Shown here: in pieces, positions 16,009 through 23,571 of the stretch
How the letters are laid out: each line of letters begins with the position of its first letter
How positions within the stretch are numbered: the stretch's first letter is position 1
From: Salaquimonas sp.
GTDB taxonomy: Bacteria > Pseudomonadota > Alphaproteobacteria > Rhizobiales > Rhizobiaceae
Length of the DNA stretch: 38,886 bases
Assembly (NCBI GenBank): GCA_028289365.1
Contig: JANQQM010000202.1
Coordinates: 1 to 38,886, forward strand
Reading direction: 5' to 3'
Notes under the pieces: model-generated
The model's database searches: none
Seen by the model: only the letters and a program-made list of their open reading frames with translations
Told to the model about the DNA's origin: nothing
Program-made: the position numbers and the translations under genes

Positions 16009-16907
16009 TTCTTGAGATCCACCTGTTCAACCAGAGACTCATATCCCGGAAATAGGTTTGTGAAATCGAGATTCCCTTGCCCGCTTTCAACCGCTTTACC
16101 CAAAATCGCTCGGGTCAACGCACCAAATGGCGTCCTTGAATGGGACCTTTCTGCATAGTCCATCGCCAAGCCCAAATCTTTCTCAAGGTTTGAGATTTTG
16201 GAGCGGCCATCCATCGAACCACTCAAGATATCTCTGGGAAAACGGACCTCACTGACAAAACTTCGGGCATTACCGGCATTGAGCACTGCAACCGCTTGGT
16301 TAAGATCCAGGCCAGACTTCCGTGCGAGCTGCAATCCCTCACAATTTGCCAGAAAGTTTGAATGCAAAATCATGTTATGCACCAGCTTCATGGCATGCCC
16401 GGAACCAACCGGACCCAGATGAAACCGGGTTTTCGAGATTATCCGTAAGATCGGTTCGCAGGCCTGGACGACTTCATCATCCCCGCCGATCATAAGTGTC
16501 AGATTGCCGGCATCGGCTCCCGCTGCACCACCGGTCATGGCCGCATCAAGGTAACGGCATCCTTCCTCCGCCAACTGCATGGCAAGAACCTTGCTGGCTT
16601 CCGGATCGGAAGTGGTCAGATCAATCAAGATCTGGTCCGCGCGTCCGGAAGTTCCGTCAAGCACGGCAGCAATGTCATGAGTCGAGGGGACAGCAAAAAA
16701 GACTACATCGCATAAGCCGCGCAACTCGGGAACAGTTTTCAAAGCGACTTTTTCAGAAAGGCCAACATCCGAAAATCGCTCCGGCTGCAAATCCCACGCA
16801 TAAGATAGCATCCCGGAGCGGTCCAGATTTCTGGCGATTCCGGAGCCCATCTGGCCCAACCCGACAATTCCGATCTTGGCATTTGGGGGGAGAATGAAAT
16901 CTGCCAT
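16005..16907 (-). CDS. 3-hydroxyisobutyrate dehydrogenase-like NAD(P)-dependent oxidoreductase (copy 1)
   Basis: This 300-residue paralogue of the next gene has G-L-G-Q-M-G at 16-21, D-A-A-M-T-G-G at ~121-127 as the substrate loop, and catalytic K174 with N178 in G-S-G-H-A-M-K-L-V-H-N. It is clearly diverged from its neighbour, so the pair is not a recent duplication. AAGGG precedes the ATG. It lies 13 bp after the Gfo/Idh gene and overlaps the second copy by 4 bp. The two could handle different stereoisomers or successive hydroxy acids, or form a mixed oligomer; none of this is shown by the sequence. Confidence 0.87.
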   Translation of the reverse strand: MADFILPPNAKIGIVGLGQMGSGIARNLDRSGMLSYAWDLQPERFSDVGLSEKVALKTVPELRGLCDVVFFAVPSTHDIAAVLDGTSGRADQILIDLTTSDPEASKVLAMQLAEEGCRYLDAAMTGGAAGADAGNLTLMIGGDDEVVQACEPILRIISKTRFHLGPVGSGHAMKLVHNMILHSNFLANCEGLQLARKSGLDLNQAVAVLNAGNARSFVSEVRFPRDILSGSMDGRSKISNLEKDLGLAMDYAERSHSRTPFGALTRAILGKAVESGQGNLDFTNLFPGYESLVEQVDLKK

Positions 16908-16920
16908 GTTTGCCCTTTCA

Positions 16921-17994
16921 TTATTGGGCTTGTTTCAGATCTGCCAGATTTGCCAATGCTTCATTCGAAAGAGGCAGGTTGACGGGCTCGTTGATTTCAG
17001 CCGAAACATCAGCTGCGGAATAAGCTTCCATCACCATACGCGCGTGTTCAGGTTTCACCATGACCGGTCGATCGAGAAGCACCGATTCCAGAAAATGAAT
17101 GGTTTCCGGCCCCATCTGCCCGGCAAAAACATGATCGACATGCTCACCCGGCATGGTCGACATTGGGTATTGCGTTCCTGAACTCACGGTGTTCAGCCAA
17201 TTATCACGAGACGTGTCATCGAGTATGAGCGCGCCTTCGGTGCCAGTAATCTCGATCCAGGTTCCGCAATAATTCGGATAGCTGGGCGGCAGGTTCCATC
17301 CGCCTCCAATAACCACAAGCGTGCCGTCATCCATCGTCACGGTGGACCACATGCAGTCATACGATCCGTTTAGTTCCTGCATGTAGCCATAGGCACCTTG
17401 CGAATAGATACGAACCGGCTTGGCAGGCTCCAGCAGCCAGAAAACGAAATCGAGATCATGGGTGGATTCCATCGCTGCAGGCGACAGCTTCACCCGATTA
17501 GCGATTTTCTTGCCAAGGTTTCGCGAAAGATGACGGCTGACCATGACATTGACGACCTTGCCCAATTTCCCGTCAGCGATGGATTTCTTCGCATAGGCAA
17601 TTTTTGGACTGAATCGCTGCGAATAACCGATGGTGAATTTTACCCTGTTTGTCTTGGAAATCGCGATCAACTCATCAGCCTCCCACAGTTCCAGGGCGAT
17701 CGGTTTTTCCAGCAACACATGCTTACCTGCCTTCAAACAGGCGCGGGCAATGGGGTAGTGCGTATTTTCAGGCGTTGTTGATATGTAGACGACGTCGATA
17801 TCCGGATTCTCAATAATGTCATTGTAATCCAGCGTGGCCGTGGCCGGATTGGTCATTTGCTTGACCTCCTCCAGCCTGTCAGGGCGAATTTCGCAGATAT
17901 GGAGTTTGTCCACCAGCGCCGATTGAGCCAGTGTGACGGCGCGTATTCCGCCACACCAACCTGTACCAATTACCGCAGCTTCAACCTGTTTCAT
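16921..17994 (-). CDS. Gfo/Idh/MocA family oxidoreductase
   Basis: This 357-residue protein has the nucleotide-binding motif G-T-G-W-C-G at 10-15 and the canonical E96-K97-P98. The substrate domain contains S-T-H-D-L-D near residue 180, where the catalytic histidine of the family usually sits. It resembles the Gfo/Idh protein at 33396-34529 (G-T-H-S-L-D and W-L-L-E shared in the same region) more than the one at 8091-9104. AGGAG precedes the ATG. It is the third gene after GntR and GST. Oxidation of a cyclic polyol, sugar or sugar acid with NAD(P) is the family expectation. Confidence 0.86.
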   Translation of the reverse strand: MKQVEAAVIGTGWCGGIRAVTLAQSALVDKLHICEIRPDRLEEVKQMTNPATATLDYNDIIENPDIDVVYISTTPENTHYPIARACLKAGKHVLLEKPIALELWEADELIAISKTNRVKFTIGYSQRFSPKIAYAKKSIADGKLGKVVNVMVSRHLSRNLGKKIANRVKLSPAAMESTHDLDFVFWLLEPAKPVRIYSQGAYGYMQELNGSYDCMWSTVTMDDGTLVVIGGGWNLPPSYPNYCGTWIEITGTEGALILDDTSRDNWLNTVSSGTQYPMSTMPGEHVDHVFAGQMGPETIHFLESVLLDRPVMVKPEHARMVMEAYSAADVSAEINEPVNLPLSNEALANLADLKQAQ

Positions 17995-18070
17995 TCATTT
18001 TTCTCCTGCGGCAATTCGCTTTGACATCACCCGAATCCGGACAATTATTGCAGTCTACCGGTACCAAGCC

Positions 18071-18709
18071 TCACGGCATGGTCACGTCATTGACGTATTT
18101 CGGCACGTGATAGCCGCGCTGGACGCCGGGACGTTCGGCAATTCGCACATACCAGTCCTTCACATTCTTGTATTCATTGAGATCGACTTCCTGCCAGTCG
18201 AACCGCGAGATCCACGGCCAGATCGAAATATCGGCAATCGTGTATTCGCCCTTGCCTTCTCCGGCGACAAAATCCCTACCTTCCAACCGTGTGTTCAACA
18301 CCTTGTAAAGACGATGAGCCTCTGTCGAATAGCGTTCTTCGGAATATTCCGATTTACCCTTGTTGTATTTTACAAAGTGATGGACCTGGCCAAGCATCGG
18401 GCCAATCCCGCCCATCTGCCACATCAGCCACTCGATCATGCGCCAGCGCTCTTCGCCTTCACACTGGAATTTTCCGTATTTGTCGGCGAGATACATCAAA
18501 ATCGCACCGCTCTCCATCAGCTGCAAGCCATTGTCCTGGTCAACAATGGCTGGAATCCGGTTATTGGGAGCGATTGCCAGAAAGTCCGGCGCATGTTGAT
18601 CGCCCTTACTGATGTCAATCGGATGGGCTTTGTACTCGACACCCAACTCTTCCAGCATAATAGAAACTTTACGGCCGTTTGGGGTGGTCCAGGTATACAA
18701 GTCAATCAT
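18071..18709 (-). CDS. Glutathione S-transferase family protein (YghU/Ure2p-like)
   Basis: This 212-residue protein has an N-terminal thioredoxin-like domain, starting L-Y-T-W-T-T-P-N-G-R-K-V, with N-R-I-P-A-I-V at ~50-56 (the cis-proline loop) and E-S-G-A-I-L at ~66-71 for glutathione binding, then the all-helical C-terminal domain. The T-x-x-N-G-x-K pattern is that of Nu-type, YghU-like GSTs, which act as disulphide reductases or peroxidases and often lack the classical tyrosine or serine nucleophile. AGGA precedes the ATG. It lies between gntR (37 bp away) and the Gfo/Idh gene (76 bp). Its role in the pathway is unclear; glutathione-dependent isomerisation or detoxification are options. 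Confidence 0.88.
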   Translation of the reverse strand: MIDLYTWTTPNGRKVSIMLEELGVEYKAHPIDISKGDQHAPDFLAIAPNNRIPAIVDQDNGLQLMESGAILMYLADKYGKFQCEGEERWRMIEWLMWQMGGIGPMLGQVHHFVKYNKGKSEYSEERYSTEAHRLYKVLNTRLEGRDFVAGEGKGEYTIADISIWPWISRFDWQEVDLNEYKNVKDWYVRIAERPGVQRGYHVPKYVNDVTMP

Positions 18710-18746
18710 TATCTAATCCTGTTTGTGATCGGTTACTTGGTTGATT

Positions 18747-19424
18747 TCAGTCGTCTTGCGTCATCGCTTCCAAAGTGGATTTCAGATGCCGACGCATCAG
18801 ATTTTGTGCCCGCGTCTTGTCCCGGTCCTCTAAAGCGGCGACAATTGCATCATGTTCGTCAAAGGAATGGTAATCGCTTGAAGGCTTGGCATCTTGCGGG
18901 CTTAATCGTCGCCAGACCACAACTCTGCGAACATCATTGATGATTCTGTGTACTTCGTGCAGGAGCGCATTTCCCGAGCTTTGAGCGATCATGTCGTGAA
19001 AGGCTGAATCCAGTTTTTCATAGGCGAGCCATGTCTGGGCATCACGCATGGCCTGGGATAGACGCTTGAGTTCGGCCAGCTGCCGGGGCGTGGCATGAAG
19101 TGCCGCCAACAGCGCGAGTTCGGGTTCCAACGACAATCTGGCCATCATTGCCTCATGCGGCCCTGTCCGCTCGGCGAGCGCGGTGATATCCCGGTAGGTC
19201 TCCCCCTTGTGAGGATGTGATGCCGGCAGGGTCAGGAAAGTACCACAACCCATCCTGCGCTCCACGTGACCTTCCGATTCAAGAATCATAAGCGCCTTGC
19301 GCAATTCTGCTCGGCTGATTCCAAGCTGTTCGGCAAGTTTTCGCTCGGGAGGCAGGCGATCACCGACTTCAGTCTTTTCAGCAGCCAGCCATGCTCGGAC
19401 ATCGGACAGTGTTTCACTAATCAT
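18747..19424 (-). CDS. FCD-type GntR family transcriptional regulator
   Basis: This 225-residue protein has an N-terminal winged helix (about 5-65; L-P-P-E-R-K-L-A-E-Q-L-G-I-S-R at 24-38). The C-terminal FCD helical domain (~95-220) has its usual metal ligands at D139, H143, H191 and H213. FCD regulators sense small organic acids and usually repress. The ATG at 19424 lies inside a perfect palindrome (19423-19436) and has no Shine-Dalgarno in front, so the message may be leaderless and autoregulated. No alternative start fits, because an in-frame stop lies close upstream. It is divergent from the Zn-alcohol dehydrogenase operon, which has the same operator. Confidence 0.92.
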   Translation of the reverse strand: MISETLSDVRAWLAAEKTEVGDRLPPERKLAEQLGISRAELRKALMILESEGHVERRMGCGTFLTLPASHPHKGETYRDITALAERTGPHEAMMARLSLEPELALLAALHATPRQLAELKRLSQAMRDAQTWLAYEKLDSAFHDMIAQSSGNALLHEVHRIINDVRRVVVWRRLSPQDAKPSSDYHSFDEHDAIVAALEDRDKTRAQNLMRRHLKSTLEAMTQDD

Positions 19425-19436
19425 TGGTCAACCAAT
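19423..19436. promoter_or_regulatory. GntR-type operator C, covering the gntR start codon
   Basis: ATTGGT-CA-ACCAAT is a perfect inverted repeat that includes the first bases of the gntR coding region on the minus strand. Binding there would block both initiation and any leaderless transcript start, giving tight autoregulation. Confidence 0.75.
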
Positions 19437-19575
19437 TCATTAATCCCACAAAAATGGTGCACCCATATTTGCGTATATTTTCTTATTTGGCACAATTTAC
19501 AGACTATCAATAGCCAAATTATTGGTATAAGCTAAAAAAATTCAGCGACAGCCAATTGGCACCATGCTTCTATAA

Positions 19576-19589
19576 ATTGGTCAACCAAT
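19576..19589. promoter_or_regulatory. GntR-type operator D, upstream of the Zn-alcohol dehydrogenase operon
   Basis: A perfect ATTGGT-CA-ACCAAT, identical in the core to operator C, ends 27 bp before the ATG of the alcohol dehydrogenase. At this distance it would overlap or follow the promoter, fitting repression of the long rightward operon. Confidence 0.75.
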
Positions 19590-19616
19590 ATTGTAAAGCG
19601 TCGACCGGAGAAAATT

Positions 19617-20786
19617 ATGAACAGTGGTCAATTAAGCCACGAACAAAGATGGCAGGGCGTCAAGGCATCAGAGCAAGTGCCGATACCAAGTCAAATGCGG
19701 GCCTGGGTCTTGGGCGACCCGGAAGAGCTTACATTGATCAACAAGCCTGTTCCGGTACCTGGCCGGTCTGAGGCGCTCGTGCGCATTGATGCGGTTGCTA
19801 TTTGCGCCACCGATCTGGAGATCCTGGAATATGGCACCCCTGCCCTGATCGAGGGTGGCCCGCCATTCAACAAGAACTTTACCCCAGGCCATGAATATAT
19901 GGGCACGATTGCAGCCCTTGGCCCAGGCGTCGATGAATTCGAGATCGGTGACCGGGTCACTGTCGAAATCCATGCAGGTTGCGGGCAGTGCAAACGTTGC
20001 CGAATGGGCATGTACACCTCCTGTCACAATTACGGCCTGAATTATGGCGATGTCGACAAGGGGCACAGGGCGAACGGCTTCACGACCAATGGCGGCTTTG
20101 CCGAATATGCCATCAACAATATCAACACCATGATCCGCGTACCCGACACAATGTCGGACGAGGTGGCGACGCTTGTCGTGACTGCCGGGACATCCATGTA
20201 TGGCTTGACGGAACTCGGCGGTTTGGTCGCGGGCGAGAGCGTGGTGGTAATCGGGCCTGGACCGATTGGCCTGCTGGCTGTCGCAGTCTCGAAAGCACTT
20301 GGCGCTTCCCCTGTAATTCTGGTCGGTACCCGCGACAATCGAAATGAAATCGGGCGCAAGCTAGGAGCCGATTACATCATCAATCCCAAGAACGAGGATC
20401 CCGTTGCCAGGGTCAAGGAATTGACCGGCAAGGGTGCTGACTATGTGATCGATTGCGCCGGCAACGAGACGACCGTCAATCAGTCGGTTCACATGACCAA
20501 TCGCGGTGGAAGGATTTGCCTGGCCGCATTCCCGAAGAAGCCAGTGAATTTCGATCTCGGTTATATGGCAGTAAACAATATCTACCTCTACGGCATCCGC
20601 GGCGAAGGCCGTTCAGCGACCCATCGCGCCATGGCGTTCATGGCAGAGTACCGCTTCGATGCCAGCCTTATTCATACCCACACCTTTCCGATGGAGGAAT
20701 TGCCGACTGCAATTCGCTACGCAAAAGAGCGTATCGATGATGCCATCAAGGTGGTGGTGACCAACAAACCGCAACAGGAAAAATAG
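19617..20786 (+). CDS. Zinc-dependent alcohol (polyol) dehydrogenase, MDR family
   Basis: This 389-residue protein has both zinc sites. The catalytic set starts with C63 in I-C-A-T-D and H92-E93 in G-H-E-Y-M-G; the structural set is C122, C125, C128 and C136. The NAD-binding motif G-P-G-P-I-G is at 213-218. An N-terminal extension of ~27 residues precedes the usual start of the domain; the ATG at 19617 is supported by GGAG six bases upstream. Relatives oxidise sorbitol, threonine or other polyols. It is the first gene of the rightward operon behind operator D, followed 37 bp later by a DapA-family lyase, which suggests oxidation of a hydroxy group before C-C cleavage. Confidence 0.9.
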   Translation: MNSGQLSHEQRWQGVKASEQVPIPSQMRAWVLGDPEELTLINKPVPVPGRSEALVRIDAVAICATDLEILEYGTPALIEGGPPFNKNFTPGHEYMGTIAALGPGVDEFEIGDRVTVEIHAGCGQCKRCRMGMYTSCHNYGLNYGDVDKGHRANGFTTNGGFAEYAINNINTMIRVPDTMSDEVATLVVTAGTSMYGLTELGGLVAGESVVVIGPGPIGLLAVAVSKALGASPVILVGTRDNRNEIGRKLGADYIINPKNEDPVARVKELTGKGADYVIDCAGNETTVNQSVHMTNRGGRICLAAFPKKPVNFDLGYMAVNNIYLYGIRGEGRSATHRAMAFMAEYRFDASLIHTHTFPMEELPTAIRYAKERIDDAIKVVVTNKPQQEK

Positions 20787-20823
20787 ACTTGTCTAATCCG
20801 AAAAAACATCAAAGGACTGCCTT

Positions 20824-21729
20824 ATGAGTAAAGCCCGGCGCGGAGTATATGCTGCCGCGGTTTCCCCATTTAACGCCGACGGGTCTCTCGCGATCCCCAA
20901 GCTGATCGCCTATTGCGAGCATCTGTTGTCAGACGGCGGCTGTGACGGCGTGGCACCGACTGGCACGACCGGCGAAGGCACCTCGGTTTCCATGCAGGAC
21001 CGCCTGGCGCTTCCCGAGGCCTTTGCGAAAGCCGGCATTGAACGCGACCGTGTTATCTTCGGCACAGGCGCCCCCGCTACCGGCGACTGCATTGCCCTGA
21101 CAAAGGCAGCCTATGACGCTGGCTACATCAATGTGCTCGTCCTGCCGCCTTATTATTACAAAGGCGTCTCAGATGACGGCCTGTATTCCTACTATGCACA
21201 ATTGGTAGACGCGATCGGGAAGGATGACCTTCGGATCTACATGTACCATTTCCCGCAAATGTCACAGGTACCGCTGTCACCGGAACTGGTAGTTCGTCTA
21301 CGGAAATCATTCGGCCCGATTATCGCCGGTCTGAAAGACAGCAGCGGCGACTTCGAGCAGTCTCGCGCAATCGTCGAGGCAACCGGCGGTGTCGCCGAGG
21401 ATTTCGATGTATATCCTTCTTCCGAAGCGATGATCTGGGATGGTCTTTCGATTGGTACGGCTGGAACAATTTCCGGGTCCACCAACATTTTTGCAAACAA
21501 GGTTCAGACCGCAATCAAGGCAGCCGAGGGGACAGACCGGGATGCTGCCATGGAAGCCGTAAAGAACGCCCGGGCAGTCGCTTCGAAATATCCGCTTATG
21601 CCGGCAATGAAACAGGCAGAAGCTTGGCGGACCGGTGATGATGAATGGACGAGAATGGCACCGCCTCTGGTTCCGCTGGCACCAGCGCAAAGCGAAGCGT
21701 TTCGTGCTGACCTGAATGCACTTGATTGA
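20824..21729 (+). CDS. Dihydrodipicolinate synthase/N-acetylneuraminate lyase (DapA) family protein
   Basis: This 301-residue TIM barrel has the family's G-T-T-G-E-G at 47-52, the catalytic tyrosine equivalent in Y-M-Y-H-F-P (Y141), and Schiff-base lysine K171 in G-L-K-D-S-S-G. True DapA is a housekeeping lysine-biosynthesis enzyme. Its position between an alcohol dehydrogenase and a TRAP transporter instead points to a catabolic aldolase or dehydratase acting on a 2-keto-3-deoxy sugar acid or another 2-oxo acid. The ribosome site is AGGA. A 9-bp hairpin follows about 70 bp after the stop. Confidence 0.88.
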   Translation: MSKARRGVYAAAVSPFNADGSLAIPKLIAYCEHLLSDGGCDGVAPTGTTGEGTSVSMQDRLALPEAFAKAGIERDRVIFGTGAPATGDCIALTKAAYDAGYINVLVLPPYYYKGVSDDGLYSYYAQLVDAIGKDDLRIYMYHFPQMSQVPLSPELVVRLRKSFGPIIAGLKDSSGDFEQSRAIVEATGGVAEDFDVYPSSEAMIWDGLSIGTAGTISGSTNIFANKVQTAIKAAEGTDRDAAMEAVKNARAVASKYPLMPAMKQAEAWRTGDDEWTRMAPPLVPLAPAQSEAFRADLNALD

Positions 21730-21799
21730 GCAGGAAATGAAATGACGGTAGGCTGAAAAAGGAATGCGATAGGAGGCAAATCGACCAGACCCCGAGGAT

Positions 21800-21830
21800 T
21801 TGATTTCGGCCGGTCGCAACGCGAAATCAA
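21800..21830 (+). terminator. Hairpin in the gap before the TRAP genes
   Basis: TTGATTTCG (21800-21808) and CGAAATCAA (21822-21830) pair perfectly around 13 nt, followed by TTATCTT. The stem is AT-rich and the T-run broken, so it may be a weak terminator or a 5'-end stabiliser for the dctP message. The rest of the 208-bp gap (21730-21937) holds no gene. Confidence 0.35.
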
Positions 21831-21937
21831 TTATCTTCGACAACGCATGTTCAGCTGACCCAAAGTAAAGCCGGCCCGAAGACCGGCGAAAAGAGCGGTT
21901 TATGAAACGTCTTCTGATTTAACAAAGGGAGGTTAAA

Positions 21938-22999
21938 ATGAAGAAACTCATGACAGCAGCAGCAACCGCTGTTGCGCTTACGATGGCCGCGACCGCGGCC
22001 TCGGCGGAAACCATCACATTGCGTATCGGCTCCGGCCACCCGCCAGGCGTGGTTTATGCAGGTCTTATGATCGACTATTTCCAGCCTGAACTGAAAAAGC
22101 GCGTGGAAGAGCGTACCGACCACACCATCGAATTTGTGGAAGGATATTCGGGCTCAATCGTCAAGGTCACCGAAGTGCTTGAGGGCGTCCAGGACGGTAT
22201 CCTCGACATTGGAGGTTTCTGCTACTGCTTTGAACCGTCCAATCTGCCATTGCACGCCTTCCAGGTGATGATGCCGTTTGGCACGATGGATCCGGTGATT
22301 TCGTTGAAGATCGCCCAGGAAGTCTACGCCGAAGTACCCTATCTGACCGACGTCTTTACCGACAAGTTCAATCAGGTTCTTCTCTCGCGGATCGCGGATG
22401 GCGGATACAATCTTGGCACGTCCTTCAAGTGGGACAATCTTTCTGACCTTAAAGACCAGAAAATTGCAGGTGCGGGACTTAACCTGAACTGGTTGAAATA
22501 TGCCGGCGTGTCTCCGGTTCAGTCCTCATTGGCTACTGCCTACACGGAAATGAAAACCAACGTGTATGAAGGTTGGATCATGTTCCCGTCAGCCTGGGTG
22601 AACCTCAAGCTGTATGAGCCGGGCCCATTCTACACCTTGATTGGTTTTGGTTCGATGACCTGGCATGGTCTGACCATCAACAAGGACACCTATGATGCGC
22701 TTCCTGCGGAAGTACGCGAAATCATGGCGGAAGTGGCACGCGACTATGAAGAGCAGACCGGTATCGTTAACCAGAGCGAATATGAAAGGCTCGTTGACGA
22801 ACTCAGGGACCTGATCACAGTCAACGAAATCGACCCTGCAGTTCGTGCAGCCTGGGCAGAATCTCTGGCTGATTGGCCCCAGTCCATGGCCGACGAACTA
22901 GAAGGCCAAGGCCTTCCTGCCAAGCAGGTTCTGAACCTGGTGCTCGATCGGGCAGAGGCCAATGGCTACGAATGGCCCGTCAGATACGAGATTAAATAG
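21938..22999 (+). CDS. dctP: TRAP transporter periplasmic binding protein DctP
   Basis: This 353-residue protein has a clear signal peptide: M-K-K, a hydrophobic alanine-rich core, and likely cleavage after A-S-A at residue 23. The mature part begins T-I-T-L-R-I-G-S-G-H and continues in the DctP manner with a conserved helix around V-L-E-G-V-Q-D-G. It delivers a carboxylate-type solute to the DctQ/DctM permease encoded next. The ribosome site GGGAGG is strong. A strong terminator-like hairpin follows within 9 bp of the stop, which would raise its level over the membrane subunits. The ligand cannot be predicted. Confidence 0.92.
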   Translation: MKKLMTAAATAVALTMAATAASAETITLRIGSGHPPGVVYAGLMIDYFQPELKKRVEERTDHTIEFVEGYSGSIVKVTEVLEGVQDGILDIGGFCYCFEPSNLPLHAFQVMMPFGTMDPVISLKIAQEVYAEVPYLTDVFTDKFNQVLLSRIADGGYNLGTSFKWDNLSDLKDQKIAGAGLNLNWLKYAGVSPVQSSLATAYTEMKTNVYEGWIMFPSAWVNLKLYEPGPFYTLIGFGSMTWHGLTINKDTYDALPAEVREIMAEVARDYEEQTGIVNQSEYERLVDELRDLITVNEIDPAVRAAWAESLADWPQSMADELEGQGLPAKQVLNLVLDRAEANGYEWPVRYEIK

Positions 23000-23007
23000 C
23001 AAGAATC

Positions 23008-23038
23008 GGGCGCATGACTTTTCATGCGCCCTTTTTTT
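23008..23038 (+). terminator. Intrinsic terminator/attenuator between dctP and dctQ
   Basis: GGGCGCATGA (23008-23017) and TCATGCGCCC (23022-23031) form a perfect 10-bp stem with a 4-nt loop, directly followed by seven T. It is the strongest terminator in the window. As dctQ and dctM lie just beyond, it probably acts as a partial terminator. It also argues that translation of dctQ starts at 23056 and not at 23014. Confidence 0.85.
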
Positions 23039-23055
23039 CATCCTGTGAGCGGCCC

Positions 23056-23556
23056 ATGTTTCTTATTCGAATTGCAGACAATCTGACCCGGTTTCTCATG
23101 ATCTTGGGTGCGATCTGGGCGTTCATATTATGTTTCTTCATTCTGGCTGACATCATCTTTCGGGCAATGAACATGCCCCTGCATGGCACGAAGGAAATCG
23201 TCGCAAACTCCGTCGTGATGATCGTCTTTTTGCAGGTAGGCTTCGCAGTGCGAAGCGGTTCGATGCTTCGCGCCGATTTTTTGGTCTTGATGCTAAGCCC
23301 CAAGGTACAGAAATTGCTCCTGGTGCTAGGTTATCTTCTAGGTGCTCTGTTCTTCCTGTACTTGATGAAAGCAGGCATTACGCCCGCCCTGAGATCTTTT
23401 GCCAATGGTGAATTTGATGGTGAAGGCGCGCTTCGAGTGCCGGTCTGGCCGGCCCGATTTGCAATCATCTTTGGCGCGGCACTTGCGGGAATAAATTATC
23501 TAATTCTTTCAGCGATAGAACTCTTCGACCTGCGCGTTAAGCAGCTCGATATTTAA
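23056..23556 (+). CDS. dctQ: TRAP transporter small membrane subunit DctQ
   Basis: This 166-residue protein has four hydrophobic helices, the DctQ pattern, with G-T-K-E-I-V-A-N between helices 1 and 2 and an R-S-G-S-M-L-R-A-D segment after helix 2. The start at 23056 gives a normal N-terminus; the longer frame from 23014 would run through the terminator stem. The site in front (GTGAGCGG) is modest. It lies 15 bp before dctM and joins it as the membrane part of the TRAP system. Confidence 0.88.
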   Translation: MFLIRIADNLTRFLMILGAIWAFILCFFILADIIFRAMNMPLHGTKEIVANSVVMIVFLQVGFAVRSGSMLRADFLVLMLSPKVQKLLLVLGYLLGALFFLYLMKAGITPALRSFANGEFDGEGALRVPVWPARFAIIFGAALAGINYLILSAIELFDLRVKQLDI

Positions 23557-23571
23557 TAAACGGAACATCAC

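Noticed and set aside
17933-18940. 335-codon plus-strand frame across the Gfo/Idh, GST and GntR genes
   Set aside because: It runs antisense to three recognised genes, has no ribosome site, and shows no family sequence.
20824-21729. Reading the DapA-family gene as the lysine-biosynthesis enzyme
   Set aside because: It is in an operon with a polyol dehydrogenase and TRAP genes behind a catabolic operator, so a housekeeping lysine role is unlikely.
21871-21890. Short GCCGG/CCGGC repeat upstream of dctP
   Set aside because: It has only five paired bases, no T-run and no clear position relative to a promoter.
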